This document shows, one piece after another, positions 1 to 6,271 of a DNA stretch of 37,840 bases. Under the pieces are notes generated by a model, which was not told where the DNA came from, did no database searches, and saw only the letters and a list, made by a program, of their open reading frames with translations. Source of the DNA: a virus. The stretch lies in IMG/VR virus record IMGVR_UViG_3300021559_000198, positions 1 through 37,840 of that record; one strand, written 5' to 3'. Within the stretch, counting starts at the first letter, position 1; every line of letters starts with the position of its first letter. Made by a program: the position numbers and the translations under genes.

Positions 1-181
1 CGGTAATGAGAAGCTGCCCTTCGACGTCGATGGCCTTGAGGGCCCCAAACTTGACCCGGGCGACGCTCGAACCGTTGCGGCTCGCCTCGCAGGCTTGTTT
101 CATCTCGGGAAGGGTCCAAAAACGTTCATCGGCCGGCCGAGCGGCCCACTGAGACGATGCGGCATGCAAGTTGTTTGACAT
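1..181 (-). CDS. DUF932-like protein, N-terminus only (cut by window edge)
   Basis: Only the first 60 codons are present; the frame is still open at base 1. The start is the ATG at 181, preceded by a weak purine stretch. The peptide contains QWAARPADERFWTLPEMKQA, which resembles the conserved opening of DUF932 phage/plasmid proteins (a W, then RP-x-DER, about 300 residues when complete). That match is by memory of the family and rests on a short segment. DUF932 proteins have no established biochemical role. It lies head-to-tail with the small minus-strand gene at 283-552, with two hairpins in the gap between them. Confidence 0.6.
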   Translation of the reverse strand, partial: MSNNLHAASSQWAARPADERFWTLPEMKQACEASRNGSSVARVKFGALKAIDVEGQLLIT

Positions 182-198
182 GGGTTTCTTTCGTTGGG

Positions 199-216
199 GG
201 GATGATGCGGCATCCC
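199..216. other. Small hairpin upstream of the DUF932-like start
   Basis: GGGATG and CATCCC form a perfect 6-bp stem with loop ATGCGG. It sits about 18 bases before the ATG at 181 on the minus strand, so it would lie in the leader of that gene. It has no T run, so a role in translation control is as likely as termination. Confidence 0.3.
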
Positions 217-247
217 GTTACCGTCGCGTCGGTTGACCCGTCGCTCA

Positions 248-271
248 CTGCCCCTGTTTGACGAGGGGCAG
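248..271. terminator. Perfect 8-bp hairpin between two minus-strand genes
   Basis: CTGCCCCT (248-255) pairs with AGGGGCAG (264-271) around an 8-base loop. It starts 12 bases after the stop codon of the small minus-strand gene ending at 283. The stem is GC-rich and perfect, but no T run follows on either strand, so it could be a weak terminator, an mRNA-stabilising 3' structure or a protein site. Confidence 0.4.
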
Positions 272-282
272 GGGGCGAAGAT

Positions 283-552
283 TCAAACCCCGATCAGGCG
301 CCCTCTGGAGTCGACGCGAGGGAGGGCTGCGATCCGTGCCTCCTCGGCGGCTTCCTCGGCTGCCTTGACCGCTTGATCGTGCTCCTCACGGCCCTCATAG
401 ATCCGCTTCAAGACCCACGCGGCGAGGCGATACTGTTTTTCGGCCTTCCGAGCCTTCGCAGCGTTCTCGGGACCACCGTCGCGCTCACCTGAGAACCGGT
501 TGACGTGACTCGAGGGGCCCTTGGGTTGCCGTTGATGAGGTAGACGACTACG
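283..552 (-). CDS. Small charged helical protein, 5' end unresolved
   Basis: The minus-strand frame open from 552 to the TGA at 285-283 has strongly protein-like content downstream of about 500. It contains a lysine/arginine segment (AAKARKAEKQYRLAAWVLKR), a glutamate/alanine-rich helix (AAEEAAEEARIAAL) and a short end, RGRLIGV. It has no ATG or GTG, and the only TTG (411) lies inside the helical part. Restoring one base in the GGGG run at 514-517 would join it to a second frame with an ATG at 692, giving about 136 residues. Function unknown. Either the gene is frameshifted, the sequence has a homopolymer error, or the gene is truncated. Confidence 0.5.
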   Translation of the reverse strand, partial: RSRLPHQRQPKGPSSHVNRFSGERDGGPENAAKARKAEKQYRLAAWVLKRIYEGREEHDQAVKAAEEAAEEARIAALPRVDSRGRLIGV

Positions 553-722
553 TCAAGGATGTCACATCGACTCGAGCCGACGGCCGGTTGATGCGTCACA
601 TCGCGCTCGGTAACCTGGAACTCGTCGGCGCGCCCCCGAAGGCAGCCGATCAGGGTGACGCCATGGGCCCGATCAAGTTGCCCCTCGGACATCCGGACGA
701 TCCGCCGAGGGCCCGACGATGA
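504..722 (+). CDS. Hypothetical protein, start unresolved
   Basis: The plus-strand frame is open after a TGA at 501-503 and ends with TGA at 720-722, overlapping the next ATG (719) as ATGA, the coupling used throughout this element. The protein has an acidic segment (VAVDEVDDYVKDV) followed by RLMRHIALGNLELVG and a proline-rich end. The first canonical in-frame starts are TTG 588 and ATG 591. Adding one base to the GGGG run at 514-517 would instead allow a GTG start at 505. An antisense frame overlaps it (see the minus gene at 283-552), and codon statistics do not clearly separate them. Function unknown. Confidence 0.45.
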   Translation, partial: RDSRGPWVAVDEVDDYVKDVTSTRADGRLMRHIALGNLELVGAPPKAADQGDAMGPIKLPLGHPDDPPRARR

Positions 723-985
723 GCCTCGAATGGCATCGGGTCAAAAACAGTGAGCCGTTTCCCGACGCTTACTATGCCTACGTCGAGCCCCTCCCGAGCT
801 CCGCCCGCGTCTCGCCACGAATGGTGGTCGCGCCGATCGGCAAACGGTGGGGCCTTTTCCACGTCGTCGAAGGGGCACCACTTTGGTGCCTCAGTGAGTG
901 GAGAACCGTTCGCGCCGCGAAGGAAGCGGGTGACGCGTGGGTCGACAATCGGAAGGCTATCGATGCCGCGACGGCGAAGCCATGA
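719..985 (+). CDS. Hypothetical protein, 88 aa
   Basis: Starts at an ATG overlapping the previous frame's stop (ATGA) and ends in another ATGA overlap with the zinc-ribbon gene, so it sits in a tightly coupled plus-strand set. The protein alternates hydrophobic and charged residues (VAPIGKRWGLFHVV, then WRTVRAAKEAGDAWVDNRKA). This suggests a short beta-sheet followed by a C-terminal helix, a layout common in small phage accessory proteins. No family recognised. Confidence 0.75.
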   Translation: MSLEWHRVKNSEPFPDAYYAYVEPLPSSARVSPRMVVAPIGKRWGLFHVVEGAPLWCLSEWRTVRAAKEAGDAWVDNRKAIDAATAKP

Positions 986-1143
986 TCCCTGACGAGCTCT
1001 GTCCCGAATGTCACGGCCGTCCTTCCCTCGCTCTCGTGCGACGGACCCACAACACCCGCAAGTGCCTCGAGTGCGGCCATCGGTGGAATGAGGAGAGGCA
1101 AGAGCCGCTGTTGGATCGGAAAGGATGGGTGAGACGTGGGTGA
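982..1143 (+). CDS. Zinc-ribbon mini-protein, 53 aa
   Basis: Start ATG 982 is chosen because it overlaps the preceding TGA (ATGA); longer in-frame starts would run deep into the upstream gene. Residues 7-10 (CPEC) and 28-31 (CLEC), followed by G-H-R-W, form a two-knuckle zinc ribbon of the kind seen in small phage proteins and transcription-factor ribbons. No other domain fits in this length. It is one of at least seven short Cys-pair proteins in the window. Role unknown; nucleic-acid or protein contact is inferred only from the fold. Confidence 0.75.
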   Translation: MIPDELCPECHGRPSLALVRRTHNTRKCLECGHRWNEERQEPLLDRKGWVRRG

Positions 1144-1369
1144 GCTATCACATGTCATCAAAGCGCGTGCCTTCGCCGAGCACCTCACTAGCGAAGTGTT
1201 CCGAAAGGTCAACGCGAAGGCCCGAAAGCGTCTTTTCCTTACCCCGGAGCGATTCTCTGCGATGGCCGCAGACTTTTATGCAAGGGGCTACCTCGCACGC
1301 CATGAAGAGCACCTCGCAGAAGAGGACCGTAAGCACTGCTTAGAGATGGCCTCAAAACCGCCCCGCTAA
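1136..1369 (+). CDS. Hypothetical helical protein, 77 aa
   Basis: A GTG start at 1136 overlaps the end of the zinc-ribbon gene by 8 bases. The protein is highly helical and charged (VIKARAFAEHLTSEVFRKVN, then DFYARGYLARHEEHLAEEDR), soluble, with no Cys or TM segment. It ends the small plus-strand set; a 197-base gap with hairpins separates it from the integrase. No family recognised. Confidence 0.7.
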   Translation: MGELSHVIKARAFAEHLTSEVFRKVNAKARKRLFLTPERFSAMAADFYARGYLARHEEHLAEEDRKHCLEMASKPPR

Positions 1370-1566
1370 CCCCTCTCCTCCCCACCGCGCAACGCCGCAA
1401 AGCGCCTGCAATGAGCTAAGGCCTCCCGAGGGCCCTAGCCACACTGAGAGCTATCCTGGCCCGAGGGCCCAGGCCGAAGATCCCCTTGAAAAGTAGGGGG
1501 CCTCGACAGGGCCCCCATCGAGACCTAAAGTCTCGCTACGAGGTGGTATCACCGAAAGGCGAGCTC
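1370..1566. promoter_or_regulatory. Integrase upstream region with repeats and hairpin
   Basis: This is the largest gap on the plus strand. It holds two exact copies of CCGAGGGCCC (1426-1435 and 1461-1470, start-to-start 35 bases); a third copy is at 705-714. A perfect 7-bp hairpin, GGGGGCC-tcgacag-GGCCCCC, occupies 1496-1516. Tyrosine integrases commonly have their att core and arm sites beside the gene, so this is the first place to look for attP, but no core site can be defined from this sequence alone. A TTG at 1486 would extend the integrase frame through the hairpin. Confidence 0.4.
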
Positions 1567-2703
1567 ATGATCGGCAAATTCCCTAATGATATCAAGGACT
1601 TAGGACCACTCCCGGCCGTCGGGTTGTCGGAGTCGACTCGGAGGCCCTCCGAAGGGGCAAAGCAGGCCGATAGCACCGACGCTGGGACGGCTTCAATCGT
1701 CGTAACCCCGAAAGCAGACCTCTCGAAAGCCTTCGCCAACTGGCGCGTCGACATAGCTGAGAGCTTTATCGCCCAATTCGGGAGCATCGCGAGTCAACGT
1801 ACGATGCGGCAAGCGCTCGAACGATGCGCACGGCTGCTCGGGATGCCGTACGAGGGCCTTCCTTGGCACGAATTGCGGTTCGAGCAGACATCTTTCATAC
1901 GCGGGCGCTTGCTGGAGCCTGGTCGCTACGAGCGCGCAACGGCCGCATCAACCCTCGCGGCCCTTCGGGGGGTCCTCACGCACGCCTACAACCTCCAGCG
2001 CATCTCAGCGGAAGACCTGAAGCGCGCGACGACATGGCAAAAGCTCCCCAAGTGGGAAGGGAAGCTTCGAGGGCGCGAGATCACGCAACCGGAGATCGAC
2101 AAGCTACGCGCCTACTGGGGGGCCCAGGATGGCGCCTACGGGCTCTTCCTCGCCGCGACCTTCGGTCTGCTCATGGGGGCCGGCCTAAGAGCGTCGGAGC
2201 TTTGCCGCATGGCGGTGGGGGCCTACGACGGCGATCGGAAGGTGCACGTGCTCCGCAAGGGCGGCAAGAAGGAGACGCTTCCCCTAGGGCGGGTCGAGAA
2301 AGAAGCGCTCGACGCATGGCTGCCGGCGCGCCGAAGCTTTCGGCTCGTGAAGAGCGATGCTCTGGTGCTCCGGGTGCAAAAGAACGACTGGGTACGCCCC
2401 CAAAGCGCGGAGCTCAACGTAAAGGCCCTCGAGTACCTCTGCGAGGCGCTCGCCGAGGAGGTAGAGATCCCGCGGTTCACCCCCCACGATCTTCGCCGCA
2501 CCTTCGCAACGCGCATGCGGAGGGCGGGGGTAGATATCCGCGTGGTGCAATGGCTTATGAGCCACGAGAGCCCGGACACCACGGCGCGCTACGACATGGG
2601 GAAGCTAGAGGAGTTTGCGCGCCTTCGATGGGACGTGAATCTTTGGGATGCACTTCCGTCTGACGAGAAGAAGGGCGAGGAGAAGAAGGACGAGACGACA
2701 TGA
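1567..2703 (+). CDS. int: Tyrosine recombinase / integrase
   Basis: Site-specific recombinase of the lambda-integrase family, expected to integrate or resolve the element through a 3'-phosphotyrosine intermediate. All catalytic positions are visible (numbered from ATG 1567): Arg208 in AGLRASEL, Lys231 in LRKGGKKE, His307 and Arg310 in HDLRRTFAT, His333 in LMSHES, and nucleophile Tyr342 in TTARYD. The N-terminal part (about 50-150) has the SAM-like core-binding layout. It ends with a KKGEEKKDE tail. The start at 1567 is preferred because AAAGGCGAG precedes it at good spacing; a TTG at 1486 would add 27 residues through a hairpin. It is coupled (ATGA) to the next gene. Its presence implies lysogeny or plasmid resolution. 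Confidence 0.95.
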   Translation: MIGKFPNDIKDLGPLPAVGLSESTRRPSEGAKQADSTDAGTASIVVTPKADLSKAFANWRVDIAESFIAQFGSIASQRTMRQALERCARLLGMPYEGLPWHELRFEQTSFIRGRLLEPGRYERATAASTLAALRGVLTHAYNLQRISAEDLKRATTWQKLPKWEGKLRGREITQPEIDKLRAYWGAQDGAYGLFLAATFGLLMGAGLRASELCRMAVGAYDGDRKVHVLRKGGKKETLPLGRVEKEALDAWLPARRSFRLVKSDALVLRVQKNDWVRPQSAELNVKALEYLCEALAEEVEIPRFTPHDLRRTFATRMRRAGVDIRVVQWLMSHESPDTTARYDMGKLEEFARLRWDVNLWDALPSDEKKGEEKKDETT

Positions 2704-2963
2704 GCCTATTCGATCCCGCACACGTTTTTCATCTTCACATGATGGCGATCTGGGAGCAGTACAAGATCAACAGCGGCGAGGCGTCAGAGCCGACGTTCGC
2801 GGAGCGCGAGTCGGTTCTAGTCGGGACGCTCATCAATATCGCCAGTGATGGCCTTTCAAAGGCGGCGATGCGCTCGCGTGCTGCGGACGCGTTAGAGCTT
2901 TGGGCCTACAAGATGTCACCCGAGCTACGCGAACGACTAGGCCTACCACGCGAGGAAACATGA
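2700..2963 (+). CDS. Hypothetical helical protein, 87 aa
   Basis: ATG 2700 overlaps the integrase stop (ATGA), so expression is probably coupled to it. The protein looks alpha-helical: FHLHMMAIWEQYKI, then LVGTLINIASDGLSKAAM, then ADALELWAYKMSPELRERLG. It has no Cys pairs and no TM. A recombination accessory role (excisionase-like) is possible from position alone, but it lacks an obvious basic winged-helix signature. No family recognised. Confidence 0.75.
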   Translation: MSLFDPAHVFHLHMMAIWEQYKINSGEASEPTFAERESVLVGTLINIASDGLSKAAMRSRAADALELWAYKMSPELRERLGLPREET

Positions 2964-3133
2964 AGCCCATCGTTCAAGATGCCACCATGACGTTCAACGG
3001 CAGCAAGAAGACCGGCGCTATGGTGACCTGGGTCCTTGACCGGCAACTCTGCTACCGATGGTTTGACACCCGCGCCGAAGCGGAGGCCTTCGCTGCTCTC
3101 AAAGCAAATGAAGCCAAGAAATCTGAAGGGTAA
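2960..3133 (+). CDS. Hypothetical protein, 57 aa
   Basis: ATG 2960 overlaps the previous stop (ATGA) and follows a GAGGAAA ribosome-binding site; a longer frame upstream is rejected because it runs antisense to coding logic. The sequence has a basic strand region (FNGSKKTGAMVTWVLD) and a C-terminal helix rich in Ala/Glu/Lys (TRAEAEAFAALKANEAKK). It is the last plus-strand gene of this block and converges on the long minus-strand operon; its 3' end may overlap a short minus-strand frame. Function unknown. Confidence 0.7.
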   Translation: MKPIVQDATMTFNGSKKTGAMVTWVLDRQLCYRWFDTRAEAEAFAALKANEAKKSEG

Positions 3134-3284
3134 AGCCCGAAGCCACCTCGTAGGGGCTAACGTAGATGCTCTCGCGGATTCCGACGTGGAGCTCCCTCGT
3201 CGTGTAGAGCCTTCCTGCCGGAGTCGGGGGCGGAAGCAAAGGCGGGGGCGCTCCCTGCAAAGCGAGAGCGAGGAGCGCAATCAA
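3099..3284 (-). CDS. Possible short secreted/membrane peptide, 61 aa
   Basis: A weak candidate. A TTG (3284) overlaps the stop of the upstream zinc-ribbon gene as TTGA, and the product opens with a hydrophobic run (IALLALALQGAPPPLLPPP), like a signal peptide followed by a proline-rich linker. Against it: a rare start codon, a 35-base antisense overlap with the plus-strand gene ending at 3133, and no recognisable family. If not real, 3134-3280 is an empty convergent gap. Confidence 0.3.
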   Translation of the reverse strand: MIALLALALQGAPPPLLPPPTPAGRLYTTRELHVGIRESIYVSPYEVASGFTLQISWLHLL

Positions 3285-3469
3285 TTGCCCGACGGATCCT
3301 TCTTCTTCGCCATCCCTTGCGTCACGAACATCGCCGGCCGTTTCCCGCACCGCTTGCATTGCGTCGGACCTCGGTAGACGCCGAGTCGGATCTCACTCGG
3401 ATCGACGCAGCCGCCGCAAGTGAGGCTCCGAGGCGCCGGCCCGATCGCGGATGCGTAGAACTTACTCAT
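3281..3469 (-). CDS. Zinc-ribbon protein, 62 aa
   Basis: The start at ATG 3469 overlaps the upstream stop (ATGA) and has GAGGGG just before it, so longer starts are rejected. Two Cys pairs, CGGC (near residue 18) and CKRC (near 38), the second followed by GKRPAMFV, give a classic zinc-ribbon. The tail is basic (AKKKDP). It is the distal end of the 17 kb minus-strand run. Role unknown. Confidence 0.7.
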   Translation of the reverse strand: MSKFYASAIGPAPRSLTCGGCVDPSEIRLGVYRGPTQCKRCGKRPAMFVTQGMAKKKDPSGN

Positions 3470-3666
3470 GGCCCCTCGACGTCTAGAGCCCGCGCCGTGC
3501 AATCGGGCATCCGCTTGCCGCAGATCCAGCATCGCTTATAACGTTGGATGATGCCTCGGGCCCACGCGGAGAAGCGCGCGACCCAAGGCGCGGGCGGAGC
3601 CTTCGAGGGCCGCTTCAGCGGGATCCTATACACCGCTGACGACGTAGCGGGCGATGGCTTCGGCAT
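3466..3666 (-). CDS. Basic protein with single Cys cluster, 66 aa
   Basis: Ends with an ATGA overlap onto the zinc-ribbon gene. The 3' half is clearly coding (RYKRCWICGKRMPDC: three close cysteines in a basic context); the 5' end is uncertain. ATG 3666 has GGAG almost adjacent, whereas GTG 3633 overlaps the stop of the upstream gene. It is small, basic and aromatic. Likely a metal-binding or nucleic-acid-contacting mini-protein, by composition only. Confidence 0.55.
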   Translation of the reverse strand: MPKPSPATSSAVYRIPLKRPSKAPPAPWVARFSAWARGIIQRYKRCWICGKRMPDCTARALDVEGP

Positions 3667-4066
3667 GGCTCCGGAACCCTTTTGCATCTCGTTCGAAGAG
3701 CCGATCCAATAGCTCCGGGGTTGGCTCCCTCCCCTCACCGGCCTCGACGCAAAGCGCCGCGACGGCATCGAAGCTTTCCCAGATCTTCCGGGCCAAACCC
3801 GCGGTTTCCAATTCAACCGGGGGGTTGGAATGAGGGCACCATCGACCCTTCGTTTGCGCAAGCGACGCTTTGCAAGCCTTGCAGCGATCCCACATGGCGA
3901 AGCAGTGACCGGCATTGTAGGGGGCCGCTGTCGCGACGTGGTCATGGTATTCCAGCCGCGCGAGCTCCTCGGCGTGGGCCTTGTCGGTCACCAGGTCGCG
4001 GCCTTCGACGTCTTGGAGCCAAGGTCGGCCATCACCGTGGAAGGGAAGCCAAACTCCGTATTTCAT
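3626..4066 (-). CDS. Hypothetical protein with Cys/His cluster, 146 aa
   Basis: ATG 4066 is chosen because it overlaps the upstream stop (ATGA); in-frame extension upstream would be Arg-rich antisense-like sequence. It opens with KYGVWLPFHGDGRPW, carries YNAGHCFAMWDRCKACKASL and a later WCPH (a plausible four-ligand zinc site spanning residues 52-77), and ends in helices with EAIARYVVSGV. No recognised family. Confidence 0.75.
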   Translation of the reverse strand: MKYGVWLPFHGDGRPWLQDVEGRDLVTDKAHAEELARLEYHDHVATAAPYNAGHCFAMWDRCKACKASLAQTKGRWCPHSNPPVELETAGLARKIWESFDAVAALCVEAGEGREPTPELLDRLFERDAKGFRSHAEAIARYVVSGV

Positions 4067-4242
4067 CGACCCTGCTCCCGTTTCCAGTTGGCAGCCTTCT
4101 GCCGCGCCTGGTCTTTGACGCGCGCGCAGCTTTCCCCAAGGCCGTCGGCGCGGTCGACCTTTGCCTTTTCGCGGCCGCATTGCTTGCACTTGGTGGCTGG
4201 GGGTCGGGGGGAGAGGCGTCGCTTGAAGGAATCGCTACCCAT
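4063..4242 (-). CDS. Zinc-knuckle basic protein, 59 aa
   Basis: Start ATG 4242 overlaps the upstream stop by 8 bases (ATGGGTAG). The protein is strongly basic, with one CKQC knuckle and a downstream Cys, and a C-terminal helix (VKDQARQKAANWKREQG). It resembles the other tiny Cys-pair proteins of this element. Function unknown. Confidence 0.7.
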   Translation of the reverse strand: MGSDSFKRRLSPRPPATKCKQCGREKAKVDRADGLGESCARVKDQARQKAANWKREQGR

Positions 4243-4456
4243 TGTCGTTCTCCTGGTCTGGCTCTTCTTCAAAGGGGTTCTTGTAGGGCTCCCCCTTGCT
4301 CATCTTCTCGGCAGCATCGGCTGACTTGGTAAGAGCGTCGGTGAGGTGATGCCCTAGCTCCGCTCCAGATTTGAGTACCGTCGAGATGGCTGCGGAGGCG
4401 GCCCGGCGGCCAATGCGGCCAAGCGCCGCTAGAAACTCTTGCGCAGGATCAGTCAT
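4235..4456 (-). CDS. Hypothetical amphipathic-helix protein, 73 aa
   Basis: Predicted largely helical (FLAALGRIGRRAASAAISTV, then LTDALTKSADAAEKMSKGE) with an acidic tail (FEEEPDQEND). It overlaps both neighbours (8 bases each side) and follows directly behind a two-TM protein gene, so peripheral membrane or lysis-related work is conceivable but unproven. No family recognised. Confidence 0.7.
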   Translation of the reverse strand: MTDPAQEFLAALGRIGRRAASAAISTVLKSGAELGHHLTDALTKSADAAEKMSKGEPYKNPFEEEPDQENDNG

Positions 4457-4658
4457 GGTGGTGCCTCAGAGCTTTCCGCATTCGGCTATAGGCTTCGGTC
4501 GTAGCACCAGAAATCGCCATCGCCAAGGCAACGGCAAAGACGAAGGGCCAAGCCAAAGCCAACGCCGCGTCAGCCATCCAATCGTCGGGATCGAACTGCA
4601 TCGCGAAGGTAACGATCGCGACGAGGAGCCAGATCCCGAAGAGGATGCTGAGGATCAC
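4449..4658 (-). CDS. Two-TM membrane protein, 69 aa
   Basis: Two hydrophobic segments, residues about 2-20 (ILSILFGIWLLVAIVTFAM) and 31-50 (ALALAWPFVFAVALAMA), joined by a short acidic loop, with a basic/histidine-rich C-terminal tail. Small size, two TMs and location near a papain-like enzyme make a holin-like or virion-membrane role possible. No family assigned. Overlaps the next gene by 8 bases. Confidence 0.75.
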   Translation of the reverse strand: MILSILFGIWLLVAIVTFAMQFDPDDWMADAALALAWPFVFAVALAMAISGATTEAYSRMRKALRHHHD

Positions 4659-4849
4659 GTGGCCTCGATCTCATCGAAGTCGTAAGAGGCCACCGACCCA
4701 TCATCGTGCCTCACATCGTAGTATTCACCGTGCGCGTCATGCGCTTCGATGATGACGCCGGATACGCCCCACCTGAGACCTACCCTAGGACTAGCCCAGT
4801 CGGTTCGCTTGGCATCCTTAGTGGTTCTAACCGGTTGACCGATCTTCAT
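4655..4849 (-). CDS. Hypothetical small beta-barrel-like protein, 64 aa
   Basis: ATG 4849 overlaps the lipoprotein stop (ATGA). The sequence, KIGQPVRTTKDAKR ... GVSGVIIEAHDAHGEYYDVR ... GSVASYDFDEIE, has the pattern of a small SH3/KOW-like barrel: a charged loop, then a strand with YYDVR and an acidic end. Proteins of this pattern are frequent in phages. Soluble; function unknown. Confidence 0.75.
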   Translation of the reverse strand: MKIGQPVRTTKDAKRTDWASPRVGLRWGVSGVIIEAHDAHGEYYDVRHDDGSVASYDFDEIEAT

Positions 4850-5211
4850 GGAGCCGCCACTTTGCAATCTGCCCCGCAAGCCGCAACGTCAGCCGGCACC
4901 AATACTTTGACCAAGCAAGCCAAGTCGTAGTGGTGGAAACGGGGATCCGCGTTGACCTTGCAAATCGTCGCGGCGCAATCGGAGAGCACAACGCAGCCAA
5001 CGCGCTTCATCGCATCGCAGGCGCTTTGGCAATCGGCTACCGAAGCATCGGAGGGAACTGGTTTCGGCGCGGAATCTTTTTGGGCCGGGGCCCCGACGTC
5101 GGCGGCATCAGAGCTTGGCGATACCGGGCCGGGGTTTGGAGGACACGCCGAAATGAAAACCCCGATGGTCGCGAAAGCAACAAGGGGGATGGCTATCTCG
5201 CGGAGGATCAT
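4846..5211 (-). CDS. Cys-rich lipoprotein, 121 aa
   Basis: Residues 1-24 form a lipoprotein signal: MILREI, a hydrophobic core and lipobox ISAC with the acylated Cys near residue 24. A Pro/Ser/Ala linker follows (about 25-60), then a domain with six regularly spaced cysteines (CQSAC, GC, DC, IC, AC, then CGADC). Similar secreted Cys-rich lipoproteins are common in Myxococcota, which is the best host hint in the window. A virus could use it for superinfection exclusion, lysis (spanin-like) or host envelope alteration. Start ATG 5211 gives the signal peptide and overlaps the upstream stop (ATGA). Confidence 0.85.
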   Translation of the reverse strand: MILREIAIPLVAFATIGVFISACPPNPGPVSPSSDAADVGAPAQKDSAPKPVPSDASVADCQSACDAMKRVGCVVLSDCAATICKVNADPRFHHYDLACLVKVLVPADVAACGADCKVAAP

Positions 5212-6140
5212 AGCTGCCTCACGGGGAAGAGGAGACAATCGCTCATCACCTTTGCGAGACACCTCGCGGTGATCTCGTAGCAACCGGGGGTCCAGAAGGG
5301 CGACGAAGGCGGGGGGCCTCCGCTTGGCCAAGCCGACCCCCAAGAGTTGGGGCCCCCAAACACGACACCAACCGAAGCGTCGGTGTAGTGGTAATCCAAC
5401 GAGAGCCAATGGCCCCCGCCTTGTGGATCGTTGAGGTCGATGCTGTCGATCGGGCCGCTAGAGGGATTCCAATTCATGAAGGCGCTATCGACGAATATTC
5501 CGATCCCGGCTGCGGCCTTCGAGGCGATGGAGGCCTGGATCTGCGCCGCGAAGTTGGGGTTCCTCTCGTCGATGCGATACTCTCCGGTGAGTAGCTTCAA
5601 CCCGGAGGTTTCTAGATCCAATAAAGACGGTTCATCGTTGACGTTAGGAACGATGGTCACGGGCGGGTAAAGGTTGAGGGCCGCAACATCGTCGGGCCCC
5701 ATGATGTCAGAGTAACGGCCGTCGGGAGCCGGAGCTTGGATAGGGCTCACTCCGAATTGCCGGAGCACCGTCAAAAGGTCGGAGGGCATCGCCCCGGAGT
5801 CGGTAAGCGGCTGCGACGCATCTTGCCGCTCGAGGATTCTAACGAGCGCGTAGCCGACACGTGGGGAGGGGACAAACGGGAGAGTATTCCCCGACGCCGC
5901 CGCGGAGGTGTAAACGGCTTGAGGGGTTCCGTGAAAAGTGCAGCTTCCGGTCGCGCCTTGGTTGAATAGCGGAGCTCTAAAAGAGGCGAGGCTATCTTGC
6001 GAGGGAACCGTCGGCGAGGCTCCAAACCTCAGCGTCGAATCCTTCTGGCGCCGCTTGTGATCCGCGTCAGGGATGTAGCCGAAGAACTTCCCGTTGAAGG
6101 CCTTCGCGATGGCTTCGTGAGCTGCGGTTCGGAAGGTCAT
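5208..6140 (-). CDS. Papain-like (C1-type) cysteine peptidase, 310 aa
   Basis: A papain-fold peptidase is indicated by the ordered catalytic set: Gln61 and Cys67 in NQGATGSCTFHG, His244 in GGGHWLSLDY, and Asn265 in GGPNSWG, with the GPNSWG box typical of C1 peptidases. There is no signal peptide; the N-terminus (FRTAAHEAIAKAF) is helical and could be a pro-region. It ends with an ATGA overlap onto the lipoprotein gene. In a virion operon such an enzyme could process structural proteins, cleave host envelope peptides during entry, or act at lysis. Substrate unknown. Confidence 0.88.
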   Translation of the reverse strand: MTFRTAAHEAIAKAFNGKFFGYIPDADHKRRQKDSTLRFGASPTVPSQDSLASFRAPLFNQGATGSCTFHGTPQAVYTSAAASGNTLPFVPSPRVGYALVRILERQDASQPLTDSGAMPSDLLTVLRQFGVSPIQAPAPDGRYSDIMGPDDVAALNLYPPVTIVPNVNDEPSLLDLETSGLKLLTGEYRIDERNPNFAAQIQASIASKAAAGIGIFVDSAFMNWNPSSGPIDSIDLNDPQGGGHWLSLDYHYTDASVGVVFGGPNSWGSAWPSGGPPPSSPFWTPGCYEITARCLAKVMSDCLLFPVRQL

Positions 6141-6271
6141 CGTTTGGGGGCTTTCTTCGGCTCTGGCTTGATGAGGTCTACGGCGGTCTTGGCGACGAAC
6201 GCAGCGAGCTTGACGTCTTCCTTCGCATGGTCAACGCATCGCTCGACCACCGCCTGAATGGCCTTGATCAT
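6137..6271 (-). CDS. Tiny helical protein, 44 aa
   Basis: Coupled on both sides by ATGA overlaps (6271 with the upstream stop, 6137 with the peptidase start), which strongly supports reality despite its length. The sequence is one amphipathic helix (IKAIQAVVERCVDHAKEDVK) with a Pro/Lys-rich tail (KPEPKKAPKR). Function unknown. Confidence 0.7.
   Translation of the reverse strand: MIKAIQAVVERCVDHAKEDVKLAAFVAKTAVDLIKPEPKKAPKR

Noticed and set aside
1824-2663. 279-aa frame inside the integrase gene
   Set aside because: Very Arg/Pro/His-rich shadow of the integrase, whose catalytic residues are all in the other frame.
3634-3945. N-terminal part of the 159-aa minus frame ending at 3466
   Set aside because: It is Arg/Ser/Pro-rich and lies inside the 146-aa gene (3626-4066) with better composition; only its last 55-66 codons are kept.
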